Shown in pieces: positions 1-10,600 of a DNA stretch of 64,000 nucleotides (position 1 is the stretch's first letter; the number at the start of each line of letters is the position of its first letter). Made by a program: the position numbers and the translations under genes. The notes beneath the pieces were generated by a model that saw only the letters and a list, made by a program, of their open reading frames with translations, did no database searches and was not told the DNA's origin. The DNA is from Diphasiastrum complanatum (Eukaryota > Streptophyta > Lycopodiopsida > Lycopodiales > Lycopodiaceae), in assembly GCA_029204225.1 (NCBI GenBank), contig CM055104.1:43245148-43309147 (forward strand), in the 5' to 3' direction.

Positions 1-416
1 TTTTTGCTCCAGAATTGTATAATGAAAGGAACAGATCTTTCATCTTCCTGATAAAGGAACTGGGGTCTTTGTCATCCCATTGCAGATTTGTCAGCTGATC
101 TTTGAGTAGCATGATCTGACTGCGTGATTTCGTCTAAAATCTTGTGAGTAAAGTATCCCACATCTCTTTTGAGCCAGATCAAGAGTCAGGCTATCCTCGA
201 TGGATGAAGATAACACGGCTACTTCTCGTCATTGTTCTCTCTCCATTTGCGTAGCTCCTTGCCTGTTGTTGTAGGCATCTCCTCGGTGCCATCTACCCAG
301 AGAAATAATCCTTCTCCCTTTAGTATAACAAGGTCTTAATTTTCTATGCTAGGAAGTTAGATCCTGATGAGTCGAGGATTGTACAGATCTTCGATTATAC
401 TTCTTATTGAAGCCAT
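1..416 (-). pseudogene. Ty1-copia gag 5' fragment
   Basis: Read on the minus strand, this is the beginning of a copia gag gene. The initiator ATG is at 416-414 and opens with Met-Ala-Ser. The same leader and gag start occur in the plus orientation at 34748-35116, where they can be matched almost base for base (for example around 'cattcaagacaaagaacc'). The fragment runs off the left edge of the window. Its own primer-binding site and LTR lie immediately to the right at 512 and beyond, so this is the 5' end of an element transcribed leftwards. Frame integrity was not checked over the whole stretch. Assignment to copia is firm; treating it as non-functional is inferred from its decayed LTR. Confidence 0.7.
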
Positions 417-511
417 TGCTGTGAATTGTGTTCGCACTTGTTAATGGTTCTTTGTCTTGAATGCTTAGCCTCCTGGATCTAATAGCTTTGCAACTATGTC
501 AGACTATGACA

Positions 512-524
512 GGCTCTAATACCA
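512..524 (-). other. LTR retrotransposon primer-binding site
   Basis: On the minus strand the sequence reads TGGTATTAGAGCC, one base from the usual initiator-Met tRNA complement TGGTATCAGAGCC of plant copia elements. It sits between the LTR to its right and the gag leader to its left, as expected for a minus-strand element. Confidence 0.7.
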
Positions 525-1060
525 CTGATGGAAATTGGAAAATTCGGAAATGTCAAGAACGCTCTGATATCACTGATTCGAAAAATAAATTAATCGCAAA
601 CGAAATGAATTCGGATGGATTTCGGATATGATTGTTGGTCACTGCCTGCTATATCATTCCTACAGTCCTCCAAAAAGTAGACAGACACTGCTGACCTACG
701 TTATGAATTAATACAACATTTAGCAAAATTTAACATTATGCGGAATTGAAATCCAATGAATGAGATACACAAGCAATAGCAGACAATAATTCATTCAAGA
801 TTAGACAAGATTTAGAGTGATATGTGCATAACAGCTACAACATCATCTATTGATCCTCTTTGTTTGAAGCACTGTGTGACAGACCCACACAGCGCATTGG
901 CGTGAGAGAAGCGATGTTCTCCCACGAGTAATGTCTCGCTTACTAGCGAACTTCTTGGATCTCTGTGGATCCTGCTTACAAAATTGTCTCGCTCACATGC
1001 GGACTTCTATTCTGTATATTGTCTATCTGCTTCTGTATGTATTTTATACATCTAGCAATT
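525..1060 (-). mobile_element. copia LTR, minus orientation
   Basis: This block abuts the primer-binding site at 512-524 and is matched, reverse-complemented, by 4885-5357. Shared landmarks include the stretch around 'gtgatatgtgcataacagc' and the segment around 'ggatctctgtggatcc'. It is read as the 5' LTR of the minus-strand element whose gag starts at 416. The outer boundary near 1060 is approximate, because it is set only by where the similarity with the other copy fades. Confidence 0.6.
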
Positions 1061-1373
1061 GCATACATTCAGAGTAGCATATCTTATTAGATAGATTAAA
1101 CAATCTATAACTAATCATGGATTACAAGAATGGTGGGTTAGGCACGTCCTAACGCTCTTCTGCTGACGTCATCATATCAGATCAGGGATTTGTACTTCAT
1201 TGTACTTGTATGATCTTCTTGATTCTTTGGAGCGTGAAGGTTGAAAAGTGTTGCGAAGATTTTCGTGTCACTTCAAGTCGTTTGACCTTCGTGTCGTCTG
1301 ACTTTCTCTTGTTGCGTCACGAACATTTTTCTTTCACGAATATTTCGCGTTCGTGTCTTTTCGTCAGGATGTT

Positions 1374-1441
1374 CGCGAACATTTTCGCTTCGTGTCTTTT
1401 CGTGATGTCGCGAACATTTTCGCTTCGTGTCTTTTTGTCAG
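1374..1441. repeat. 35-bp tandem duplication
   Basis: Two adjacent copies of a unit starting 'cgcgaacattttcgcttcgt' lie 35 bases apart, and a weaker third copy lies just upstream near 1340. No gene is seen here. The reading frames that cross it have no recognisable domain. Confidence 0.6.
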
Positions 1442-1496
1442 GTTGGGAGTTGATAGCTAGCAAAGCGTTGGTAATAGAAACATTTTGTTTCTTCAA

Positions 1497-1531
1497 CACA
1501 CACACACACACACTCTCTCTCTCTCTCTCTC
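1497..1531. repeat. (CA)n-(CT)n compound microsatellite
   Basis: An alternating CA tract passes directly into a CT tract. It has no coding meaning. Confidence 0.9.
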
Positions 1532-1814
1532 CAAATCTACCTCTTAGGAGAGATTTTCCTTGGCTCATTATAATTTAGAATATTAACCTCACCCACAATA
1601 GCAAAGCAAAGGTCCTCCACAAAATGTTTGTCGAGCTCCTATGACTTCATTTGGAGATGTATATTTTGTTTTGTTCGAAAATTTAAAAACTTTTCAAATG
1701 TAGGATTTTTTTTGTCATTCACAATACTTGCTCTAGTGATGCACATTTTAGATACAAAATAAATTAGCCCGCTTTTATGTAGCAAAATTCCTAGACATGG
1801 TCAATCGTCGAATT

Positions 1815-2955
1815 GTCTGCCAGCAACAATCTCATTGATTGCAAATGGGTCTTTAAGATCAAATATAAAGTGATGAGAGTATCAATTGCAAGAAAGCTCG
1901 ATTAGTAGTGCAAGAAGTTTCTCAAATCCCGAACATCGACTAAAATGAGATTTTCAGTCTTGTAATCAAGCATTCCTAGATCAAAACACTCCTATCATAT
2001 GCTGCTATAGCCAAGCTTGAGGTACATCAACTCGATGTACATAAAACTTATCTGAATGGAGTAATCGAAGAAAACATCTACAAGATGTAGCTCAAGAGAG
2101 ACATTCTCAATCGTAAGGAAAATCACGTATGTAATCCCCATAAGGCACTATATGGCTTGAAGCAATCAGCAAAGTTTGGTTTTAGAGGATTGACAATTTT
2201 CTCATTCAACAAGGCTACAAACCAAGCACTGCCAATTCTACTAAGAAGATGATGTTCTCAAAATTTGACATGATAGATCTGGGTGAAGCTCTCTATTGTC
2301 TAGGAATTTAAATTCACAGAGACAGAGAGAGAAGTCTGATATATATCACTCAATAGAGGTACGTTCATAACACATTGATCAGATACAATCTGATAAATTG
2401 CAAAATAGCTCGCTCACCAATGGACCCAAGCCCAAGATTGTCAAAGGCCTAGTGTCCTTAGACAAAGCAGAAAAAGGAATAAATGAGAGACTTCTTTTGT
2501 GGTAAGCTCACTAAGCCAATCCATGGCTAACCCTGGTATGATCCATTGAAAGATCTCATCAGAGTCATGAGGTACATTCGAGTTATGAAGGACCAAAGCA
2601 TCTGCTATGGAGAAGTTGACAACGACAAGCTCCACATACATAGTGGATACACAAATGCAAGCTAGATGAGAGATGTAGATACCCGTAAATCCACATATGG
2701 ATCTACACTCTTCCTCAACGAGATTTCTATCTCCTGGAATAGTCGTAAGCAAACTTCTATCGCTCTTTCTTCTACATGGTCAGAGTATATCACTGCTTCT
2801 CAAGCTACTGAAGAAGAAATATGGTTGAGAAATTTGCTATCAGACATTTTTCTGAAGCAATATGCTTCGACAATTGTATTATGTGATGATCAAAGTGCCA
2901 TTGCCTTATCGACAGACCCTAGATTTCATTCTAGGAGTAAGTGTAAGGTAAATCT
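1815..2955 (+). pseudogene. Ty1-copia reverse transcriptase and RNase H remnant
   Basis: This is a decayed copia pol 3' half. Around 1835-1870 the sequence encodes the DCKWVFKIK motif that opens copia reverse transcriptase. Near 2020-2070 it reads VHQLDVH.TYLNGVIEE.IY, but in-frame stops follow (for example TAG after IYKM). At 2666-2940 an open stretch carries the RNase H segment: TRKSTYGSTLF, SWNSRKQT.IALSSTWSEY and DDQSAIALS. The same family occurs at 25435-26199 and 42690-44252. Multiple stops and frameshifts make this a fossil. Confidence 0.8.
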
Positions 2956-3499
2956 CCTCAAGATCTTGCTTTGAAGTTGAACACAAGAGAACACACTGTG
3001 GAGTAAACCATCCAACCAAGTAGAAGCAACCGATCAATCTCTAGAAGCTTCACCCCCGAGCCAAGGAATAGGAAACAAGAGTAGAGTGAGAGGACATGGC
3101 AATGAATCACCACAACAATGATGGAGTAGGGCGACTTTCCAGGGCCTATATAGGCCCCATCCCAATTGAGAAATTCCATTGCTATTAATACTCTACACAT
3201 GCATTGATTGTTCTAAATTGTGTACTAACTCCAAATAGTGTGTCTGGGCCTCAAAAGGTTATCAATTACCTTATTGGTCTCATCTAGTATGATGTGGCAT
3301 AACCAATAATCTCAAGCACTAGAGTAGTATGTATCAAAGTCTAGGATTATACTGAATCTTATATTCAGGACATAGACATAACATTCTTTTCCCTTTGAAC
3401 TACTCCCGTCCTTACAACAGAACTTAGAAAAAAATTTCTTTATGCTATCAACACTCTCCCACGAATCATTATCCTCAGTCCGGACCTATCCATTGAATT

Positions 3500-4135
3500 A
3501 AGCACTTAGAGATAGAATGATTTCTCATTTGTTATCTCTAGTTCTGAGCACTTTCTCAGGTTCCAAAGATAGACTAAGCGATAAATCTTTCAGGTGGGAT
3601 AGATCCTCATCAGATCCAACTATATAACCTTCATGTAAGTTTAATTTTAGCTGGCTCAAATGAAAAATCGAGAGTGCAGTAGATTTGCCTTGAAGATCTA
3701 GATACATAATATCTTAGAATCTTTTGTTATTTTAAGATATACACAATCGTCAATTTTAAAATCTCTTGGAGATCTCTTAAGATCATCATAGTGCTTAGCT
3801 CTATCTTAAGACTCCAGATACTATCCTTAGCCACTTGCAACATTTCTTTCATATCATGCAGGAAATCAGCAACCTTCTAGATCTTAATAGATTTCGTCTC
3901 GGAGTCCACATTAACAGAAGATCTAGGTTGAAAAGCGTACATAAGCATAAAAGGATCGTAACCTATAGAAAAATGCTACTATTGTATGCAAACTCAATCA
4001 GAGGAAGGTAATCTTTCCAATGAGATTTCTTGTGAGAAACATATGTCCTTAACATATTTTCCGTAGTTTGGTGAGTCCTTTCCGTTTGGCCATCTGATTC
4101 AAGTATTCAAAAACATAAGATAGCACGAAGCAGGA
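3500..4135 (-). pseudogene. Ty3-gypsy integrase C-terminal remnant
   Basis: On the minus strand, starting near 4135, the frame reads SDGQTERT, TTENMLRTYV and HWKDYLPLIEFAYN. This is the conserved C-terminal part of the gypsy integrase core. Downstream, to about 3500, come phrases such as FLHDMKEMLQ and a segment resembling the GPFQI..VG..AYKL region. Frames change several times. The neighbouring stretch 2960-3500 holds nothing I can assign. Confidence 0.65.
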
Positions 4136-4884
4136 TTTGTAATTCAAAGACAGACATTGTAGATGCCTTTGCGCATTGATTCTTTTTGTCAGATAGATTG
4201 TCAGTAATAGGTTCATAACCTTTACAGATTGTGATTAGCTTTGTGAAGCACACACGTCCGCTATTGTTTTGTGCTCACCTGCATTATTGACTTGTATATT
4301 TTGTTATACTTAATCTAATTACAAATCTGTTTGGTTCTGCGTTCAGATTTGTGTCAATATTGCAATGCTTTTCTACATTTTGTCTGGCTATCTAATTGCT
4401 AATCTGGTTGTCTACTCTTCGCAACTAATTATTTGTCTAGTGATTCGCGACAAATTATTTGTCTGATGTTTCGATGCCTAATGTTTGGCTACGTAATCAC
4501 TGTAGTACTAACGATTTCAAAGTTAGTTACTATAAGATCGAACATGATTTCTATCACTATTGTTTTGTTCGAAATTGATAGGCGTAGTCATGCATGAGGA
4601 AAGAGGAAGATAGCTTATTCCGCTGCGCACAATAAGATCTAATTCTTGTCGTTCAAATTTTTTTCATTCGAGTTTGACCTATCTTTCACACACCTCTTTC
4701 CAACACCACGTAAGACCAATACGACAATTTCAATTTTCTTCTCATCAGGAATTTCATGCAAACTAAAGTAACTACTCCATTTGAAGAGCTAGTCCTCCAC
4801 AACTTCCGATTTTTTCTCCTTCTTCTCAGTTTAATCCATCTAATCAAGATATTACTCTGAATATATGCAATCGGTAGATGCACC
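4136..4884. other. no recognisable feature
   Basis: AT-rich sequence between a gypsy remnant and an LTR. The short open frames here have no family resemblance that I recognise. Confidence 0.5.
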
Positions 4885-5357
4885 AAAATACACAGACACA
4901 GATAGACAAAATACAGAAGAGAGAAGTCTGAGCGAGACGTTGTAAGTAGGATCCACAGAGATCCAAGAAGTCCGCTAGTAAGCGAAACACTGTTTGTGGG
5001 AGAACACTGCTCTCTCTCACGCCAATGCTCTGTGTGGGTCTGTCACATAGTGCTTAAAACAAAGAGGATTAATAGATGATGTTGTAGCTGTTATGCACAT
5101 ATCACTCTAAATTGTCTGATCTCAATTGAATTATTGTCTGCTCATTGTTTGTGTATCTCATTGGCTTGTTTTATCTATTCCACACATAGGTTTAATCTTG
5201 TTGAATGCTGAATTAACTTAGACATAGGTTAGCAGTGTCTGTCTACATTCTAGAGGATTGTAGGAATGATCATACAACAGACAATGACCAACAATCATAT
5301 CCGAACTCCATTCGAACTTATTTCATTCATTTTGATTCGTTTATCGATTCTCATTAG
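4885..5357 (+). mobile_element. copia LTR, plus orientation
   Basis: This block is an inverted copy of 525-1060, with scattered substitutions and small indels. Its right edge is followed by TGGTATCAAAGC at 5358-5369 and a second primer-site-like GGTATCAGAGCC at 5387-5398, so it faces right. No intact gag follows it. Confidence 0.6.
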
Positions 5358-5398
5358 TGGTATCAAAGCTCGATTCTAATCAATAGGTATCAGAGCCT
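5358..5398 (+). other. duplicated primer-binding-site-like motifs
   Basis: TGGTATCAAAGC and GGTATCAGAGCC occur 28 bases apart after the plus-oriented LTR. The canonical plant copia motif is TGGTATCAGAGC. Confidence 0.55.
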
Positions 5399-5399
5399 G

Positions 5400-6972
5400 A
5401 TTCCCTTCACTCTCTTGGAAGCATTAGTCCCAAGTAGCCCTTTCAAGTGACTCCCTTTTTGTTCCAAAACTAAGCTAGTAGTTGCAATACTCCCTTAGCT
5501 CCTAGTAATGCCTCTAAGACCATTGCCATTATCATATCCTCTCCCTCTCTTGCACGTGCATGGTTACCTCTTTAAGCACAATTCAAAGCAAAAACATATA
5601 TCATATTGCTTATTTGGCTGGTTGCATTACCTTGGCCAAACTTAGAGATCAAAAACCATCATGATATATTTTATGTGGCATGCATGTCATCTTTCGTGTT
5701 CCATCGACCCTTTTCTCTTAAAGTGCAATTTCGATGTCACATGTCGCTCAGCTCTATGTATGGTTGTCATTTTCATGCATGAACTAAAAACTTGGAAGTT
5801 AGAATCACATACAAGAATGCCTTGAGGGCACATTAATGTTTAAAGTGATTATTTTAACACCTATTTTTTCACAAATTTCATTGATTGTTTTAAACACACA
5901 ACATTTCTTGTGAAATGGAAGTGGTAACAAAATGCAATTACTTCATATGGTAGTGGATCTTTACCCCATATATGTTGCACGATGAAGGATGAAATCCCAT
6001 CAACCCATGCAAACCTATAAGGTAGATCACTAACGCCCTTTGTTATGAGAGATCAACTTATATTTAGCTATGAATGTGAGCATTGATTACTTAGCTATGA
6101 ATGTGCCTACATGACTTTACAATCACAAACATTAAATGATGATCTCATTTATCGTAAGTGTTTCACCCCCTAAGATGAGAGTGGGGTACTTAGGTCATCC
6201 AAGAGCTTAACTGGTTTGAATTTAGGTATAGCAGAAGGCCCTTGATCTTCGGCCTTCTCCCATATAATGCTTTGGAGGAAAATGATGAATTTTTTTTGTT
6301 ATTCTTAGTAAAGTTTGAGACATGCATGGCTATTATTTATGATAAGTGCACCTTACAAATGCTAAGATATTTTAGCCACTTTTATTTAAATGCACCTTTT
6401 ACATTTGTAAGGTTCACTTAATGATGTATGGTTTTAGACAAGCATAGTTATGCCATTTAAGTGTTCTAGAAAATACACAATTTTTTTTCCACAAATACTT
6501 TATCTCATATGGAATTGCTTATTCCTTAGCTAGTTTTGAGGTGGCTTGCAAGGCCAATCATGATCTTCATCCACATTCATCATTTTGATAAACATATATT
6601 GTGCATTTTGAAACTCATCCATATTCATAATTATGAAAACACATGTAATTGTGCATGTTTGATAAGGGTGAGAACTTAAGGGCCTATAGTTTTACTTTAG
6701 ACGACATTGCTTGACAAGTCCCAATTTTAGAATGGCGTTTTTCCATTGGTCCAAGGACAAAAAAATGGGTCCCTAGATCCCTTAGACTTACCTTCAATTA
6801 CCACCTTGTGGTTGATGAGGTGCCACTCATTTAGCACTTGCTAATCAAGTGTGAAAGAGGGGGATGGTCCATCGCCTTGCCAAAGTTCAAAAAATGGGCC
6901 ATGCAACTGAAAGGGCTAGGCAAATGAGACTCGGAGCTCATCTTGAACCACCCTATAAATAAGAAATTGAGT
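5400..6972. other. no recognisable gene
   Basis: AT-rich intergenic sequence upstream of the SINE. No open frame, LTR or transposase motif that I can support was found on either strand. Confidence 0.5.
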
Positions 6973-7089
6973 CATTCATAGGTAATGACCCAAGAGGGTT
7001 GGCTCAGCTGGTTAGCTTGGCATCCAAAGTTTCTCTGGTCCCAGGTTCGAACCTCCTCTTGGAAACCAAGAAGCATTCATAGGTAATGA
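6973..7089 (+). mobile_element. short tRNA-derived SINE or retroposed tRNA with target-site duplication
   Basis: An 85-bp body (6989-7073) lies between two perfect 16-bp direct repeats, cattcataggtaatga, at 6973-6988 and 7074-7089. The body carries an RNA polymerase III A box, TGGCTCAGCTGG (7000-7011), and a B box, GGTTCGAACC (7044-7053). Its ends, CCAAGAGG and CCTCTTGG, can pair as an eight-base acceptor-like stem. Long duplications of this kind come from L1-type target-primed retrotransposition. There is no tRNA-unrelated body and no poly-A tail, so it may be a retroposed tRNA pseudogene rather than a classic SINE. The perfect duplication suggests a fairly young insertion. Confidence 0.8.
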
Positions 7090-7240
7090 ATAGAGTGTGA
7101 CTATTTTGCCTTATTTCCTAACATCTTGAAAAACAGAATATGCATCCTAGAGCCTATTTTTATTTGAAAAGCGAACCAAGCAAAATGCAATGTGCCAAAG
7201 CACATTCCATAATAATGTCTACTTATTCCATGAGCAATTG

Positions 7241-7256
7241 GGTTTAGGGTTTAGGG
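7241..7256 (+). promoter_or_regulatory. telo-box (two TTTAGGG units)
   Basis: Reads ggtttagggtttaggg, which is AAACCCTA on the other strand. Telo-boxes occur in promoters of many plant housekeeping and translation genes. This one lies about 430 bp before the GNA1 start codon, so a promoter role is plausible but inferred. A CG-rich, GA-repeat stretch at 7385-7410 is probably in the 5' untranslated leader. Confidence 0.4.
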
Positions 7257-7684
7257 ATCTGCCACGGTCCACCCAATGAATGAGTGTAAATCTGCCGTAC
7301 GAAAGAAAAGGCAGGAGTACGGCCAATACACAGTGATGCGTCTGTTCAATCCGTGTTGTTAGATCCGCTCGTTGCAGGCAGCGAGCTAGCGCGCGCGCGA
7401 GAGAGAGACTTGGACAAACATCACCGGGAATGGAGAAGAGGTGCTGCGGGCATAAGTCCTGATCACGTTACACAAGGCTGTTGAATGCCCAGAGATCTGG
7501 ACTCTATTCGGTTTTCCATCGGAGAGGCATAGAACATTTTTGTTTCATAATGGTTTTTCAAGTAGCTTGTGTTGAGTTCTTAGTAGCTTGAATTTTCTTT
7601 TCAGAATTATATGTCCACTTTGGCATTTCTTTTGTGTGAAGTGTTTTGAGTTTTATTTGTTAATGTAGCGAAGAGATCTTGAAA

Positions 7685-10600
7685 ATGGAGCGTCTAATCA
7701 AGGCTGAAACAGGAAGACAATTTTTGCTTCGTTCTCTTGAGCCTGAAGATTACAGTAAAGGTTGTCATCTTACTCTTTGGTCATTTCAATTTGTAGTGCA
7801 CACCACCTTATGTCGATGGTTGATTTTGTTTTTTATTTTTCGTTAAATATACAGCTTTTTTGTATGGGAAAAAAGAAAATTTGCAAGAATGCAGGGTTGC
7901 TTTGGATTAGCTTTTTTCTTCGTAGGGTAATGTTGTTGCTCATAATGACATGCATTATCATCAGCAATTTCAAGAATTGTGAATATCTTAGCGTTCAGTT
8001 AGCTTAACATTCTTTAGCTAGTATGATGCCCATTTAAACCTTCAGTGTCAAACAAAATGGACTATGGGAGCTTTTGCGAGATCCAAGTCCAATCAAACTA
8101 GTTCATTAGCATTTTGTATGCAAAGCCATAAATTATTTGAATGCGATAAAAAGAACAAGAAGCTATTGCTTTGTTTTTTTCTTTGGAGCACAAAATTTTG
8201 TACTTTAGCATAATAGTAGCAAGTCTAAATTTTCAATATTGTCTCTATTAGGTTCACGGTCAACCAAGTTAGATTTCATGAGTTGTGGAGCTTTTTGTTC
8301 AAACAGGAAACATTTTACATCCATCCCTTCAATATTTTCCTTACTTTGGGAGCATTAGTTTTATGCAGATTTGTTACATGTTATAGGCATTAGATACATT
8401 TTAATGCTTTGTAAATTTTTTTATGGATGGTATACCATGTACCATACACATTATTTGTCATTTGAACCATGTTCTTTGGGGAATTGGCTTTTTGTTTATA
8501 ATTGGGCATGTACTAGATGTTTCTCCCAATAGTTCCTTTTCATAGACATCATGTTTAAGCTTTAGATCTTTAAAGTTTTGACTCTTGAATGCAATAGCAT
8601 GCCCTCCTATACAAGTGTTGTAGTAATGTTGGTGCCGCTTGCATCTATCACTATTAGGAAGGGCTTTCAAAGGTTTGGAATGATTCAAACATGGTGAACA
8701 AGGTTAGAAGCCGTTGTGAACTATTTCGATACTTATTCTTCTAGTTCTGTCCATTGGAAGTTCATCCCTTTCCTTGTAAAGTCGTGTAATGGAGCAGTTA
8801 TTTGAACAAAATGCCTAAGAAATGAGAATATAGTCCCAAAGTGGCCTAACCTGACGGATATATTCCAAAATTGGCCAATTTATAACAGCTTGAGATAGAT
8901 CCATTCAAATGCCTTCGTTGGAGATCTTTTGTCTTATAGATAAAAAACTTATAAGAAGAATCACTCTTCTTGTCATTTGTGTATAATTCATGTTCACTCA
9001 AAACTTCAAAAGTAGCCTCCTAAATGTTCCTTATGCTCCTTTTCATTTTTCTCAAAACTTAAAATGTCATTTAAATGAAAACAATAGCCAAACTTTTGTT
9101 ATATTTATGTATTCTTTTCCATCTATTGATAAAGGGTATGAGGAGCATCAATCAAGCCAAACGGAGCCACATGGTACTTTTGTCCAAATGTAGTTTTAAG
9201 GGTGTATTTATGTACAATTTCAACGTGATGATAATTACTCTTCTAATTTATCTTGTTAAAAATGGTAGCTCCTTTCAATCTATCATAAATATGATCTACC
9301 CTTGGAATAGGAAAATTGTTTTTCATTGTTAGCTTATTCAACACTCTATAATCTATACAAATTTTGAAATAACCTTTTCGTTGCACTAACAATATTGGAC
9401 AGGAGGAGAGAGAAATCCTATTCTAAATAGACTTTTGACTAGAAGTATTCTTGCTGAATCAGTGTAATTTTTTTTTGTTGGTTAATTTTCGACTTTCAGT
9501 TATAGCAAAAATAAGTACTAGTTTAGGGTTTAGGGTGTAATAACAACTCTTTAGAATGTTGACTATGATAAAAAACTTGGGTCTTTTCTGCAGATTGTTG
9601 ATTCTTGAATCACTTATGTTAAGTGCTCGGTGACTTCAATGCTCAATGGCATAGTTTCAACTTAGGAAGATTGAAATTTGAGAGGATCTTTGAAATTGTA
9701 TTGAATAAGATAGTAGGTACCTAATTGGTGATGGGAAGACACCTAGTATTTGAACCTTAGAGTTGGATTGGTGTTATTAATGCTTAGTGTTATAACTTTA
9801 AACTTAAGAAGATTGAAGAGCTCATCAAAATTGGTTTGAAACCAGTAGCAGATACCTAATAACAAGACATGTCAACTGTCACACTCAGTGCACCCAGCCC
9901 TAATTTGGGCCGACCCAAAAATAGGCCGTCAGCATCTATAAATAGAGGCCCTGAGACACTAAGATAATCTACATGGATTAGATATAGTAGAGCTATGCTA
10001 CGTACACATTGAGTTAGTGAATGTTCTAATCAAATTGAATCATATTGGCATGGATCAGATATATGAGAGATTGGCTCATTGATTCAGTGAAGGTTTTATT
10101 CAAATCAAAATTCCAAGAGAAAAACATTTTGAATACGAAACCGATAAACTCAAGCTTTTCTTTTGCCCTAATTTCTGTTTTCCAATTTAGATCAAGCTAG
10201 ATCAATTGAATTCCATTTCAAACAATTTGAGCAAGGCCAATGTTTTACCATCATGGGCTTCTTATCAATTAACATCAATGATGTGCCTGAGAATGGAAAT
10301 GGAACTTGACTACTAGTTGTCTCTAATTGGATCCTTCAGTTTCCAACCATTTTTGCAATGCTATGTTTGTTAATTAAAATTCAGTGAGGAAGATGTTTCT
10401 TAGACTCTTTAGGCCTATGTTGAAAACGATTCATAAATATAGTTTGGTATAGTATCCAACCTCTTAGAAGTGGAGAACTCCCATGTGACATGTGTAGAAC
10501 CTAGTGTATTGGTGACGGGTTCTACAAGTTCAGCCCTGTGTAAGGGAACTTGAGCTGATAACTTGGGCAACTTCTTGAAATCAGTCTTTGTACTTTATGA

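Noticed and set aside
1317-1568. Open frames on both strands over the 35-bp repeat and CA/CT tract
   Set aside because: They are produced by the simple repeats (runs such as SLSLSL or ERERE) and have no domain.
7241-7256. Interstitial telomere
   Set aside because: Only two heptamer units are present, which is too short for a telomeric block.
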